From assembly GCA_045110575.1 (NCBI GenBank), contig JBGCGF010000013.1, positions 60,700-124,699 of the forward strand: a stretch of 64,000 nt of DNA. Reading direction: 5' to 3'. Shown here in pieces: positions 1-8,815 of the stretch (position 1 is its first letter; the number at the start of each line of letters is the position of its first letter). The DNA is from CALDTK01 sp045110575 (lineage in GTDB: Bacteria > Bacteroidota > Bacteroidia > Chitinophagales > Saprospiraceae). The notes under the pieces were generated by a model, which was not told the origin of the DNA, did not search any database, and was given only the letters and a program-made list of their open reading frames with translations. Both the position numbers and the translations under genes were made by a program.

Positions 1-1
1 C

Positions 2-2341
2 GCGGTGATCTGTGACGGAGATAGCTACAGCTTCGATGGACGAACATTTGCTGCAAGTGGAAACTACACCGCCACCTTCACGAGCGCCAATGGCTGTGAC
101 TCTCTTGTCACCCTTGCGCTCACCGTATTGCCTCCACTCAACGCTTCAGCAACTCAGTCTATTTGCGTTGGAGACTCTTACACTCTCGGTGGCCAGACGT
201 TTACCTCCTCAGGTACTTACACCGTAGGCTTTACAACTAACGCAGGGTGTGATAGCAATGTCGTCTTAGCGCTTAGCGTAGTAGACAGCATCGTGGTCGA
301 TCTTCAAGAAACGATTTGTGAAGGAGATAGCTTCGTATTTGCAGGAAGCACACTCACAGATGCAGGAACGTACAGCGACATTTCAACGAGTAGTCTTGGA
401 TGTGATTCTGTTACTACGTTAACGCTTGCGGTCACACCGATCGATAACGAAACCTTCGATGCTACGATTTGCAACGGAGACAGTTTCCCGTTTGCCGGTC
501 AGGTTTACAATACAGCAGGATCTTACAGCAATACGCTGGTTAATCAAGCCGGCTGTGACAGCATCGTTGTACTCAATCTTGCTGTTGTCGACAGTATCGA
601 AGTAGCTCTTAATGAAAGTATCTGTCAAGGCAGCACCTACAACTTTGGATCGCAAGCATTGACAACTTCTGGAACGTATCGCGATGTATCTCCTTCAAGC
701 GCTGGCTGCGATAGCATCACCACGCTGGTCTTACTTGTAAGTGACACCGTGAGAAGCTCGACCAACGCCTTCATTTGCGCTGGAGATTCGTATCCATTTG
801 ATGGAACCAACTTGACCACAGCTGGTACGTACAACCAGCGTGGATTGACAAGTAGCGGCGGATGTGATTCTGTTGCAACCTTGATTCTAACGGTAGGACC
901 GATTGCAACAAGTACGGTTGATACAATTGTATGTACAGGCGAAGTGGTCCGAATCGGAGGTCAACAATTTTCTGGAACAGGTGCATACAACGTCACCTTA
1001 ACCGCAGCAAATGGTTGCGATAGTCTTCTCACGCTGAACATCACCGAAACGGGTTGCTCATTCAATGTTGAAGTCGAAGCTCAAGATGCGCGTTGCTTCG
1101 GAGAGGCTTCAGGAACATTGCTTGTAACCTTAGATGGAGCCGTTGCCCCTGTTACTATTACCTACATAAATAGTACTTCTGGTGCCACCGGAGACACGAC
1201 CTTACAAACGATCCCTGCAGGAGGCTATACGTTTACAGATTTGGGAAGTGGAACGTACAACGTTACGGTGGTCGATGATGCTGGCAATTCAAGTTCTGCA
1301 AGTGATCTCATCGAACAACCAGCTGCTCCAGTTGATGGAGACCTAGTGATCAGCGATTATAATGGCTATCAAATAAGCTGCGATGGTGCGGCGGATGGTC
1401 AAGCACAGGTTACCGTTTCAGGAGGAACACAGCCATATCGTTACTCATGGTCAAATGACATGATTACTGCATCAATCAGCAGTCTTGACACGGGAGTTAT
1501 TTCAGTGACCGTAGTCGACGAAAACGGATGTCCTTGGGAAGATCAAGCAAACCTTACGGCACCAGGTCCATTGGATCCTGAATTTCTTTTAACGCCTATC
1601 TCTTGTGAAAATCCTGAGGTTGGTGGAGCTATCGAAATCATTGGTATCGATGGAGGAACACCTCCTTATACCCGCTTAATCAATAGTCAACCGCTCGATC
1701 CTGCTGGTGTAGTTTCCTTGGCTGCAGGTAGCTACTTGATTGAAGTTACAGACGTGAATGGCTGTACTGCTATTCCGACAACGTTCGACATCGAAGAAGC
1801 TGACGAACCGAAGATCGATGTCGGTGCCGACCGCACAATCGTACTAGGAGACACCGTTCGAATTGATGTACTGTCTACCCTTACGCTCGACTCACTATGG
1901 TTCGTCACACCGATGGGCTACATGAGTTGCACAACCTGTCCAGATCCATGGGTTTCTCCTCAGCTAACGACCGACTATCTCGTTCGTGGTATCACAGAAG
2001 AAGGATGTATCGGCGAGGATATCATGCGAATTATCGTACGTCGAGATGACGTAATCTTCGTTCCAACGGGCTTCAGTCCAAACGGTGATGGCGTCAATGA
2101 TCAGTTCACTGTTTTCGTGAAAGACCAAGATGCAATCATTGAAGAGCTCCGCGTTTTTGACCGTTGGGGTGAAAGCATGTTTGTAGGCATCAACATGGCG
2201 CAAGGCATTCCAACGATCGGATGGGACGGTACTTTCCGTGGACAATTGATGGATCCTGCAGTGTTCGTTTACTGGGCAAAGGTGCGCTTCAGAGACGGAC
2301 GAACGGAAGTAGTTAGAGGCGATATTTCGTTGATTCGATAA
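2..2341 (+). CDS. T9SS type B (CHU_C) repeat adhesin-like protein, 5' truncated
   Basis: The reading frame is open at the left edge, so the N-terminus and signal peptide lie outside the window. The visible 779 residues start with seven repeats of about 45 residues, each with an I-C-x-G-D-S-Y/F motif and a closing G-C-D-S motif. The two cysteines per repeat suggest one disulfide each in an extended chain. Three SprB-like beta-sandwich repeats follow (GGTQPYRYSW, GGTPPYTRL, with terminal DxNGC). The last ~95 residues are a gliding-motility-associated C-terminal domain: F-V-P-T-G-F-S-P-N-G-D-G-V-N-D, then V-F-D-R-W-G, then W-D-G-T-F-R-G. That domain is a type B sorting signal for the T9SS, so the product should be at or outside the outer membrane. 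The ligand is unknown; adhesion or gliding is inference from family. Confidence 0.9.
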   Translation, partial: AVICDGDSYSFDGRTFAASGNYTATFTSANGCDSLVTLALTVLPPLNASATQSICVGDSYTLGGQTFTSSGTYTVGFTTNAGCDSNVVLALSVVDSIVVDLQETICEGDSFVFAGSTLTDAGTYSDISTSSLGCDSVTTLTLAVTPIDNETFDATICNGDSFPFAGQVYNTAGSYSNTLVNQAGCDSIVVLNLAVVDSIEVALNESICQGSTYNFGSQALTTSGTYRDVSPSSAGCDSITTLVLLVSDTVRSSTNAFICAGDSYPFDGTNLTTAGTYNQRGLTSSGGCDSVATLILTVGPIATSTVDTIVCTGEVVRIGGQQFSGTGAYNVTLTAANGCDSLLTLNITETGCSFNVEVEAQDARCFGEASGTLLVTLDGAVAPVTITYINSTSGATGDTTLQTIPAGGYTFTDLGSGTYNVTVVDDAGNSSSASDLIEQPAAPVDGDLVISDYNGYQISCDGAADGQAQVTVSGGTQPYRYSWSNDMITASISSLDTGVISVTVVDENGCPWEDQANLTAPGPLDPEFLLTPISCENPEVGGAIEIIGIDGGTPPYTRLINSQPLDPAGVVSLAAGSYLIEVTDVNGCTAIPTTFDIEEADEPKIDVGADRTIVLGDTVRIDVLSTLTLDSLWFVTPMGYMSCTTCPDPWVSPQLTTDYLVRGITEEGCIGEDIMRIIVRRDDVIFVPTGFSPNGDGVNDQFTVFVKDQDAIIEELRVFDRWGESMFVGINMAQGIPTIGWDGTFRGQLMDPAVFVYWAKVRFRDGRTEVVRGDISLIR

Positions 2342-2351
2342 TCTCCTACAT

Positions 2352-2387
2352 GGTTGGGCTAGCCGTATCTTAGCGGCCAGCCCAACC
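2352..2387 (+). promoter_or_regulatory. Inverted repeat enclosing a -7-like box upstream of hmgA
   Basis: The arms at 2352-2365 and 2374-2387 pair over 13 of 14 positions (a/c mismatch at 2361/2378). The 8-nt centre, 2366-2373, reads TATCTTAG, close to the Bacteroidota -7 consensus TAnnTTTG. The ATG of hmgA is at 2397, giving a leader of about 18 nt if the box is used. The element begins 10 bp after the stop of the previous gene and has no T-run, so it could be a weak terminator, but the position of the box in the loop fits an operator flanking the promoter. Confidence 0.45.
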
Positions 2388-2396
2388 TTCTAATCC

Positions 2397-3554
2397 ATGC
2401 CTGTTTATCATAGCCTTGGTGAGATTCCTCATAAGCGCCACACTCAATTCCGCAAGCCAGACGGCGAACTCTACAAAGAGCAGCTATTCGGCACCATTGG
2501 ATTTGACGGGATGGCTAGCCTACTCTACCACTTGCATCCTCCAACAGCTGTCAAGCACGTAGGAGAAAGCATTGACGTAGCCCCAAAGGTTGCCGTGAGT
2601 AAGAACATGAAAGCACTCAAGCTGAAAGGGTTCGAAGTGCCTCCTACCGACGACTATCTGGAATCGCGCGTTCCTGTATTAGTGAACGACGATTGCCACA
2701 TCAGCTTGGCGTCGCCCAAGAAAAGCTTACGCGAGTACTTCTATAAGAATGCTGACGCTGATGAGCTTCTGTTCATTCACAGAGGCACAGGAACATTGCG
2801 CACACTCGTAGGAAACATTCCTTTTGAGTACGGAGATTACTTGGTGATTCCACGCGGCATGATATACCAGATTGATTTCGACACCGAAGACAATCGCCTA
2901 TTGATTACGGAGAGCTTTCACCCGCTCTACACTCCAAAACGCTACCGCAATCACTTCGGACAGCTGTTAGAGCACAGTCCATATTGCGAGCGTGACTACA
3001 AGCTCCCCCAAGATCTTGAGACGCATGATGAGCTTGGTGACTTCATTATCAAAGTAAAAAAACAAGGAACTTTAACTCCTTACACCTACGCTTCACATCC
3101 TTTTGATGTGATCGGTTGGGACGGCTACAATTTTCCTTACGGACTTTCGATTCACGACTTCGAGCCGATCACTGGCCGCGTGCACCAGCCACCACCGGTG
3201 CACCAAACCTTCGAGACGAAAGCGTTCGTGGTTTGCAGCTTCGTGCCGCGGAAATACGACTACCACCCACTCTCTATTCCGGCACCGTACAACCACTCCA
3301 ACATCGACAGCGATGAAGTGCTGTACTACGTCGACGGTGATTTCATGAGTCGAAATGACATCGGACCAGGAGTCATTACACTCCACCCGGGCGGGATACC
3401 TCACGGGCCGCATCCAGGAGCCTATGAGCGCTCGATCGGAAAAGAAAAGACCGATGAGTTGGCAGTGATGATCGATACGTTCAATCCACTAAAAGTGACC
3501 GAACAAGCCGTCGCATTAGATGATGGAGAGTACTGGTCTAGTTGGATTCACTAA
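2397..3554 (+). CDS. hmgA: Homogentisate 1,2-dioxygenase
   Basis: This is a 385-residue cupin-type ring-cleaving dioxygenase predicted to convert homogentisate to maleylacetoacetate in tyrosine/phenylalanine catabolism, with a non-haem Fe(II). The C-terminal half has the family's iron-site layout: His300 in PYNHSN, an acidic pair Asp306/Glu307 just after it, and His336 in the IPHGPHPG motif. The His300-His336 spacing of 36 equals that between the two iron histidines of the human enzyme. The protein is shorter than the ~440-residue animal and Pseudomonas forms, as in many Bacteroidota homologues. ATG 2397 follows the box-in-hairpin element at 2352-2387. No hydroxyphenylpyruvate dioxygenase or fumarylacetoacetase lies nearby, so the rest of the pathway must be elsewhere. 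The assignment is firm at family level. Confidence 0.93.
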   Translation: MPVYHSLGEIPHKRHTQFRKPDGELYKEQLFGTIGFDGMASLLYHLHPPTAVKHVGESIDVAPKVAVSKNMKALKLKGFEVPPTDDYLESRVPVLVNDDCHISLASPKKSLREYFYKNADADELLFIHRGTGTLRTLVGNIPFEYGDYLVIPRGMIYQIDFDTEDNRLLITESFHPLYTPKRYRNHFGQLLEHSPYCERDYKLPQDLETHDELGDFIIKVKKQGTLTPYTYASHPFDVIGWDGYNFPYGLSIHDFEPITGRVHQPPPVHQTFETKAFVVCSFVPRKYDYHPLSIPAPYNHSNIDSDEVLYYVDGDFMSRNDIGPGVITLHPGGIPHGPHPGAYERSIGKEKTDELAVMIDTFNPLKVTEQAVALDDGEYWSSWIH

Positions 3555-3578
3555 AGGAATATGCGGAGGGGCTTGACG

Positions 3579-3600
3579 AACTACGATAAAAATCGTAGTT
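3579..3600 (+). terminator. 9-bp perfect hairpin after hmgA
   Basis: Arms 3579-3587 and 3592-3600 (aactacgat / atcgtagtt) are perfectly complementary around an AAAA loop. There is no T-run downstream. The distal arm runs into TAGTTTAG (3596-3603), a possible -7 box for the gene starting at 3624, so the hairpin may be regulatory, a terminator, or both. Confidence 0.45.
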
Positions 3601-3623
3601 TAGCATAACCAAAGCCAACGTCT

Positions 3624-4535
3624 ATGTTTCTGTACGCCATCTTCCTAAGTCTACTCAGTTCATTTGGAACACCGAATGTACCTGCACCTGCAATAGAGCC
3701 GGCTAGTCTGTACATCAGTACGGACAATGGTCAAAGCTGGAATGGGTTTGCAAAAGGATTGCCAAGCGATCTAATGGTGCGCGATGTACTCGAACACGAT
3801 GGCGCGATTTTCCTCACTGCCATTAAGCAAGGCGTCTATATCCTCGACGAAGGGGCTGACACTTGGCGTTTGAGCAATACAGGATTGCCGATAAAATTAG
3901 ACAGTCGCGCAATCCCACTTGCTAATAACCTAGTGGCAGAATTCTTCCCTACCTCCCTTGCTGCAAATGGTGATCAACTCATCATCGGAACATTCAACAA
4001 TGGAGCTTACCATTCAAACGACGGAGGGAAGTCTTGGAAACAGGCAACCACCAATATCGATGATGTTGTAGGCTCACTTCTATTCACCGATGACATCCTT
4101 ATCGCAGGCACGCATATGGGTATTTGGGAATCCAAAGATCGCGGAGTGAATTGGAAACTCCGTTGTGAGACAGGTTTCCGTATCAATGCAGTCTCTATGC
4201 ACAATGGTCAGCTTCACGTTGCTCGCCAAAACGGCATGGGCGTTCTCTCTGGAGACAACATCGACTGGTCTGACATGGAGACGGGATGGGCAATCATCCA
4301 GCTTCAAAAACACGATGACGACCTCTACGCTATCACTGCAAAAAATGAAGTCTTCCGCACAAAGTCAGGCAAGTTTTGGGAGAACAACAAGTTTGCGATA
4401 AAAGGCCTTCCTGCGAAGAATCTTCCAGAAGCGCTTTGGAACGGACTCAATCCACAACTGCCTGGTGAAACAGCTGCAGGTCTCGTTACAGAAACCTCTC
4501 GCGGTTGGATCGTTGGTCGCACGAGCGGCTGCTAA
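3624..4535 (+). CDS. Secreted beta-propeller protein with BNR/Asp-box repeats
   Basis: This 303-residue protein has a short hydrophobic N-terminus (YAIFLSLLSSF) consistent with export. Asp-box motifs of the S-x-D-x-G-x-x-W type recur: STDNGQSW near residue 30, SNDGGKSW near 133, SKDRGVNW near 173 and a weak one (RTKSGKFW) near 247. They are separated by strand-rich stretches, the pattern of sialidase/Ycf48-like propellers. No catalytic residues of sialidases are evident, and there is no T9SS tail, so it may stay periplasmic. It sits between hmgA and a HupE/UreJ-like gene with no shared pathway visible. The likely promoter box is TAGTTTAG at 3596-3603. Function is unknown. Confidence 0.75.
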   Translation: MFLYAIFLSLLSSFGTPNVPAPAIEPASLYISTDNGQSWNGFAKGLPSDLMVRDVLEHDGAIFLTAIKQGVYILDEGADTWRLSNTGLPIKLDSRAIPLANNLVAEFFPTSLAANGDQLIIGTFNNGAYHSNDGGKSWKQATTNIDDVVGSLLFTDDILIAGTHMGIWESKDRGVNWKLRCETGFRINAVSMHNGQLHVARQNGMGVLSGDNIDWSDMETGWAIIQLQKHDDDLYAITAKNEVFRTKSGKFWENNKFAIKGLPAKNLPEALWNGLNPQLPGETAAGLVTETSRGWIVGRTSGC

Positions 4536-4575
4536 ACGTCCAATAGTTTCCATCTTTGCCTAGCAATCTCACCTA

Positions 4576-5172
4576 ATGCTAGAGACCTTTTACAAACTTG
4601 GATTCCACCACCTTACAGAGGCTGGCGCTTGGGACCACCAACTTTTCTTGGCGACGATTGCGCTTGCCTATGCACCTGTACAATGGCGTAAATGGATAGC
4701 CTTGGCAACAGCTTTCGCCGTTGGTCATACAGCAGCGATCGCTTCAGCAACCCTTGGATGGGTGCCATTGGGCATGACTTGGGTAGAGCCGGCAATTGCT
4801 GCGAGCATTGTAATTCTTGCTGTCATTGACCTCATACTCTTGCAACGCGACGCGCTACGAAAAGACAAGGGCGGTAGCTATTTTCTTCTACTTGCTCTTG
4901 TACTCGCTTTTGGATTCGTGCATGGTCTCGGCTTTGGATCTGCATTCGTTCCGTTGATTGCGATGGAAGAGGGTGTAGGTCGAATTGCAAGCATGTTTGC
5001 GGCCTTTACGGTTGGAGTCGAAGTAGCTCAACTCCTGATTCTCGGTGGCTTTTGGGTCTTAGCCTTCCTGTTTTTTGACCTGCTGCAATGGATTCCACTC
5101 ACCCTCCGAAAGACCTTATTGGTACTTATCACATTGACGGGTGCGTGGATTCTCTATGGCTATGCTGCTTAA
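4576..5172 (+). CDS. HupE/UreJ-like integral membrane protein
   Basis: The 198-residue protein is strongly hydrophobic, with about six predicted membrane spans. Its N-terminus carries a His-rich signature, F-H-H-L-T-E-A-G-A-W-D-H-Q-L-F, resembling the G-x-x-H-I-L-x-G-x-D-H-x-L-F motif of HupE/UreJ proteins. A second conserved piece, F-G-F-V-H-G-L-G-F-G, lies near residue 117. Relatives next to hydrogenase or urease genes are thought to move nickel or cobalt. Here there is no hydrogenase or urease gene, and the neighbour is a DUF6702-like gene; metal transport is therefore only a family-based suggestion. A CATCTTTG box at 4551-4558 is a plausible -7 element. Confidence 0.75.
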   Translation: MLETFYKLGFHHLTEAGAWDHQLFLATIALAYAPVQWRKWIALATAFAVGHTAAIASATLGWVPLGMTWVEPAIAASIVILAVIDLILLQRDALRKDKGGSYFLLLALVLAFGFVHGLGFGSAFVPLIAMEEGVGRIASMFAAFTVGVEVAQLLILGGFWVLAFLFFDLLQWIPLTLRKTLLVLITLTGAWILYGYAA

Positions 5173-5219
5173 AGATTACCCTAAACACCTCATTCACATC
5201 TAGTCTGCGCCGTTGGGCG

Positions 5220-5227
5220 TTACTTTG
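5220..5227 (+). promoter_or_regulatory. -7 box next to the ATG of the DUF6702-like gene
   Basis: TTACTTTG differs at one position from TAnnTTTG and ends only 5 nt before ATG 5233. If active, transcription would begin at or within a few bases of the start codon, giving a leaderless mRNA. Confidence 0.4.
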
Positions 5228-5232
5228 CAGAT

Positions 5233-5793
5233 ATGTGGAGTCTACTCATCAGTTTATTGCTTTCATCGGGTGCTCCAACAGTAGCTGTTGACGAAGCACA
5301 TGACTTTCACATCTCAAGGCTAACCGCGAATTACAAGCCTGAAGAAGGACGCATCGAATGCACACTTTTAACCTTTGTTGATGATGTTGAAGAGGTTCTG
5401 ACCTCATACCATCAACTCCCTGAAGTAGGAGTAATTGGCGCAGTATCACCTTCAAGAGAGCGCCTCAACCTTACAGAGCCTGACGAGCACACAGCCGCAG
5501 ATAGCCTGCTTTCAGCCTACCTCAAAAACGTATTGAAGCTGAGCAGTGCTTCATCAGAATTACCGCTTGAAATTACCTTCCTCGGCAAGGAGCGCGATGA
5601 TGACCCATACGGGATGTTCATCTACTTCTATGTGGAGTCTGTTCCCCTTTCGGCAAAACTTGAGTTGCAGTCCAAGTACTTACTCGATCTCTACGAAGAC
5701 CAGCAGAATGTAGTCGTTTGGAAGCTCAACGGCGAATCTGCTGATTACGACCTCTTAACACACGATACCCGCACCTGCGACTTTGAACGATGA
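5233..5793 (+). CDS. DUF6702-like exported protein
   Basis: The product has 186 residues with an N-terminal hydrophobic stretch (LLISLLLSSGAPTVA) that looks like a signal peptide. The mature part opens with A-H-D-F-H-I-S and has a central F-V-D-D-V-E-E motif, the pattern I associate with DUF6702, a small exported Bacteroidota family of unknown function. It lies downstream of the HupE/UreJ-like gene. It overlaps yidD by 4 bp (ATGA), so translation of the two is probably coupled. The family call is from memory of the motif and is moderately secure; no activity can be assigned. Confidence 0.7.
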   Translation: MWSLLISLLLSSGAPTVAVDEAHDFHISRLTANYKPEEGRIECTLLTFVDDVEEVLTSYHQLPEVGVIGAVSPSRERLNLTEPDEHTAADSLLSAYLKNVLKLSSASSELPLEITFLGKERDDDPYGMFIYFYVESVPLSAKLELQSKYLLDLYEDQQNVVVWKLNGESADYDLLTHDTRTCDFER

Positions 5794-6041
5794 AGTATCT
5801 AGGTTACCCAATAATCCTACTGGTGCGCGCTTATCAGATCGTACTCAGCCCACTGTTAGGCAGCAATTGTCGGTATCAGCCGACGTGCTCTAGCTATATG
5901 ATCGGTGCCATTGAAGAATGGGGGCCTTTCAAAGGAACCTGGCTAGGACTCAAAAGAATAGGTCGCTGTCACCCTTGGGGTAGCCATGGACATGACCCCG
6001 TCCCGACAAAAAAGGACGAAAATGCGCTAAATCAGTCTTGA
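5790..6041 (+). CDS. yidD: Membrane protein insertion efficiency factor YidD
   Basis: This 83-residue protein matches the small YidD family, which assists YidC-dependent insertion of inner-membrane proteins. The family core is complete: an amphipathic N-terminus (IILLVRAYQIVLSPLLG), the cysteine-containing C-R-Y-Q-P-T-C-S-S-Y motif, and G-R-C-H-P-W-G with D-P-V-P near the end. Its ATG overlaps the last codon and stop of the preceding gene. In many bacteria yidD sits with rnpA and yidC; here it does not. Length and motifs make the call secure. Confidence 0.93.
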   Translation: MKYLGYPIILLVRAYQIVLSPLLGSNCRYQPTCSSYMIGAIEEWGPFKGTWLGLKRIGRCHPWGSHGHDPVPTKKDENALNQS

Positions 6042-6212
6042 AAGTGACAATATCCCGGTCGGCTCTCAGACTCGTTTAGGAGGTTTTTTTATCCCGTTTA
6101 AGGGTAAGATCTACCCGTTTAGTGGCTTCCTATGCCCCCCTATACACCCTATTCATGTGAGTCGTGGCACTTTACTTGAAAGTAGATAGGCTCAGAAGTG
6201 AATAAACAAACC

Positions 6213-6455
6213 ATGTCCAAGAAGTTAAATTATACTTCGGAGGTCGCCACATTAATAGTTGTCGCCTTCGTTGTCATGAGCAGCGTTATTGCTATGCTCA
6301 TTCTTAAAAATAATCCAACAACCATAGTAACAGATGAAGATGTAGGTCAATTAATTTCCAAACCAGCTCAGCGTTGCATGTATGCCTGTTGCGACCGCTC
6401 TGCAACGCTTCCACCGTTTAGTTATAGCTGCCCGAATCGTCGCGATGAGGAATAA
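6213..6455 (+). CDS. Small single-span membrane protein with cysteine-rich tail
   Basis: I do not recognise this 80-residue product. It has a charged N-terminus, one predicted transmembrane helix (VATLIVVAFVVMSSVIAMLI) near residues 11-30, and a tail with five cysteines in a short span (R-C-M-Y-A-C-C-D-R, then Y-S-C-P-N). A GTG start at 6198 would add five residues; the ATG is preferred. It stands alone between yidD and ligA with no clear promoter box. It could be a real small envelope protein or a chance reading frame. Confidence 0.4.
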   Translation: MSKKLNYTSEVATLIVVAFVVMSSVIAMLILKNNPTTIVTDEDVGQLISKPAQRCMYACCDRSATLPPFSYSCPNRRDEE

Positions 6456-6591
6456 CGCTAAACGTTGCTTTGACGTCCGTATGAAACTGATCCCTATTGA
6501 CCTCTACAAGTAGATAGACCTATTGAGATTCTACAAAAAATAGTTCCATTCCGATACCTGTGAAGCTTCCGATTTGCTGCAACTTGGCCCT

Positions 6592-8694
6592 ATGTCCAAG
6601 TCGAGCACTCTCAAACGCACACAAGAGGTTTTAGCGAAAGCTGAGACGGCCCCTAACATCGAGGAATACAATGATCTCATTGACATCCTCAAGTTTCACG
6701 AGCACCAATACTATGTGCTCGATGATCCGCAGATTAGTGATCGAGAATATGATGTAGTCTACAAGCGCCTAGAGGCACTTGAGTCCGCCAATCCACTTCT
6801 CGTGCGTTCGGATTCTCCGACACAACGAGTAGGTTCTGATTTGACGGCCAAGTTTGATTCTGTCGAGCACCTCGTGCCGATGCTTTCACTTGCTAACTCC
6901 TACAACTTAGAAGACCTCCAAGATTGGGAGGCGACCGTGCGTCGCTACCTAAACATGGAGCCTGATGCGCCACTGGCTTTTGCCGTCGAACCTAAATACG
7001 ACGGAGGATCAGTGGCGCTCGTCTATGAGAACGATTACCTCGTTCGTGGCGCTACCCGAGGCAACGGAGCCGAAGGAGAAGAGATTACGAACAACATGCG
7101 CGCACTGCCAACGATTCCGCTCAAAACGGCCTTTTCCAGCCTTGGAATGGACCGAGTAGAATTACGTGGAGAAGCACTTATCCGCAAGGACCGCTTTGCA
7201 GTAATCAACGAGCAACGTGAAGCGGAAGGCCAGCAGGTGTTCGCCAATCCGCGCAATGCAGCAACGGGTGCGTTGCGAATGAAAGACCCGAAAGAGACCA
7301 GTGATCGCAGACTCGATGCGTTCATCTATTCTCTTGGATACGGCGTCGACAAAAACGGCGTAGACCAAGTCCAAAAGCTAGGTAGTCACTACGCCTCCGT
7401 TGAGAAACTTGGTGAATTGGGTTTCCTGATTCCCGGCCAATACATGCGTCGTTGCACGACCATAGAAGAAGTGGCGAAGTTTTGCGCCGACATGGAGGAG
7501 CAACGCCCTACTCTACCCTACGAATTAGACGGTATGGTGGTGAAGGTCGACGACCTCATTTTGCAGTCACGCCTTGGCTCTACGGCGCACCACCCGCGTT
7601 GGGCGATCGCATATAAGTTTGCTGCTCAGCAAGCGACGAGCACGTTGCTTCATGTCGACTATCAAGTCGGTAAAATCGGTTCGGTTACACCTGTTGCACG
7701 TATCGAGCCTGTTGCACTCGCAGGTGTAACGGTGAGCAATGTCAGCCTTCACAACGAAGACTTTATTCGCGACAAGGACATCCGCATTGGCGATCGAATT
7801 CTCGTCGAGCGTGCGGGTGATGTCATCCCATATATCGTCAAGTCGCTCCCCGACTATCGCGACGGGACACAGCAACCTGTGGAGTGGCCAAGCCATTGCC
7901 CTGAGTGCAGTGAGCCGATCATTCGGGCAGAAGGAGAAGCACGCTGGTTGTGCGTCAACAATGATTGTCCTGCGCAAGTAATGGCACGCCTCATCCAACA
8001 CGTAGGCAAGCACGCAATGGACATCGATGGCTTGGGGGAAAAGCAATTAGAGCGCTTTCGCGAAAACGGCTGGATTCAAACCATTCCAGATATCTATGAC
8101 TTGCCGTACGATGAGATTTTGGCCTTGGAAGGATTCAAGGAAAAGTCGATTGAAAACCTACGTTTGGCCATAGATGAAGCCAAGGAAAAATCATTGCAGC
8201 GCTTACTCGTAAGTCTGAGTATTCACCACGTCGGTCGCAAAGCTTCCAAGATGTTGGCTGAGCAATTGAATGATATTCGAGATCTCGCCAACTGGCCAGA
8301 AGAACGCTACTTGTCTATTCACGGCATGGGCAAAACGGTAGCCGACAATGTGAGTGCCTGGATGGCCAATAGCCACAATTATAACATGCTCGAGAAGCTA
8401 GCTGAATTGGGCGTCAACACCAAGCAGACCGAAGAAGACAAGCCCCTCGCCGTTGATGAATCAGCTGCCTTTTTTGGCAAGACAATTCTCTTTACGGGAA
8501 CATTGACCGAAATCGGACGCAAGGAAGCTCAAGGCTTAGCAGAAGCAGCTGGAGCGCGCAACGTAAGCGGTGTAAGTAGCAAGCTCAACATCTTGGTTGC
8601 CGGTGAAAAGGCCGGTAGCAAGTTGAAAAAGGCTGAGGCGTTGGGGACGGTTAAGATTTTGAGTGAGAAGGATTTTTTGGAGATGGTGCGGTAG
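6592..8694 (+). CDS. ligA: NAD-dependent DNA ligase LigA
   Basis: The product seals DNA nicks using NAD+ in replication and repair. From ATG 6592 it has 700 residues, near the family norm (~670). The N-terminal Ia domain is followed by the adenylation domain with the active-site lysine, Lys135, in P-K-Y-D-G, and a matching R-G-A-T-R-G-N-G motif. An OB fold, a four-cysteine zinc finger (C-P-E-C ... C-x5-C), helix-hairpin-helix repeats (L-S-I-H-H-V-G-R, S-I-H-G-M-G) and a C-terminal BRCT domain (F-T-G-T-L ... N-I-L-V-A-G) follow in canonical order. An upstream in-frame TTG at 6574 is less likely than the ATG. A strong terminator follows at 8779-8815. Confidence 0.96.
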   Translation: MSKSSTLKRTQEVLAKAETAPNIEEYNDLIDILKFHEHQYYVLDDPQISDREYDVVYKRLEALESANPLLVRSDSPTQRVGSDLTAKFDSVEHLVPMLSLANSYNLEDLQDWEATVRRYLNMEPDAPLAFAVEPKYDGGSVALVYENDYLVRGATRGNGAEGEEITNNMRALPTIPLKTAFSSLGMDRVELRGEALIRKDRFAVINEQREAEGQQVFANPRNAATGALRMKDPKETSDRRLDAFIYSLGYGVDKNGVDQVQKLGSHYASVEKLGELGFLIPGQYMRRCTTIEEVAKFCADMEEQRPTLPYELDGMVVKVDDLILQSRLGSTAHHPRWAIAYKFAAQQATSTLLHVDYQVGKIGSVTPVARIEPVALAGVTVSNVSLHNEDFIRDKDIRIGDRILVERAGDVIPYIVKSLPDYRDGTQQPVEWPSHCPECSEPIIRAEGEARWLCVNNDCPAQVMARLIQHVGKHAMDIDGLGEKQLERFRENGWIQTIPDIYDLPYDEILALEGFKEKSIENLRLAIDEAKEKSLQRLLVSLSIHHVGRKASKMLAEQLNDIRDLANWPEERYLSIHGMGKTVADNVSAWMANSHNYNMLEKLAELGVNTKQTEEDKPLAVDESAAFFGKTILFTGTLTEIGRKEAQGLAEAAGARNVSGVSSKLNILVAGEKAGSKLKKAEALGTVKILSEKDFLEMVR

Positions 8695-8778
8695 GAGGAT
8701 TTGAGACGTGGGATTTGAGATCTGAGATCTGAGACACCTTAGGTACGCAAGACCAGCGGTTGACATGTCAATGATCCT

Positions 8779-8815
8779 CGCGTACATGCGGGACTCCGCA
8801 TGTACTTGCGTTTTT
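8779..8815 (+). terminator. Rho-independent terminator of ligA
   Basis: A perfect 10-bp stem, 8782-8791 with 8796-8805, closes on a GACT loop. It can be lengthened by CGC/GCG pairs past a TT bulge and ends in TTTTT at 8811-8815. It lies between the convergent ligA and rlmD genes. Confidence 0.75.

Noticed and set aside
8701..8735. Direct repeats of the gatctgaga kind as a functional element
   Set aside because: Short near-repeats (gagatctgagatctgaga) are low-complexity and seen once; nothing ties them to a function.
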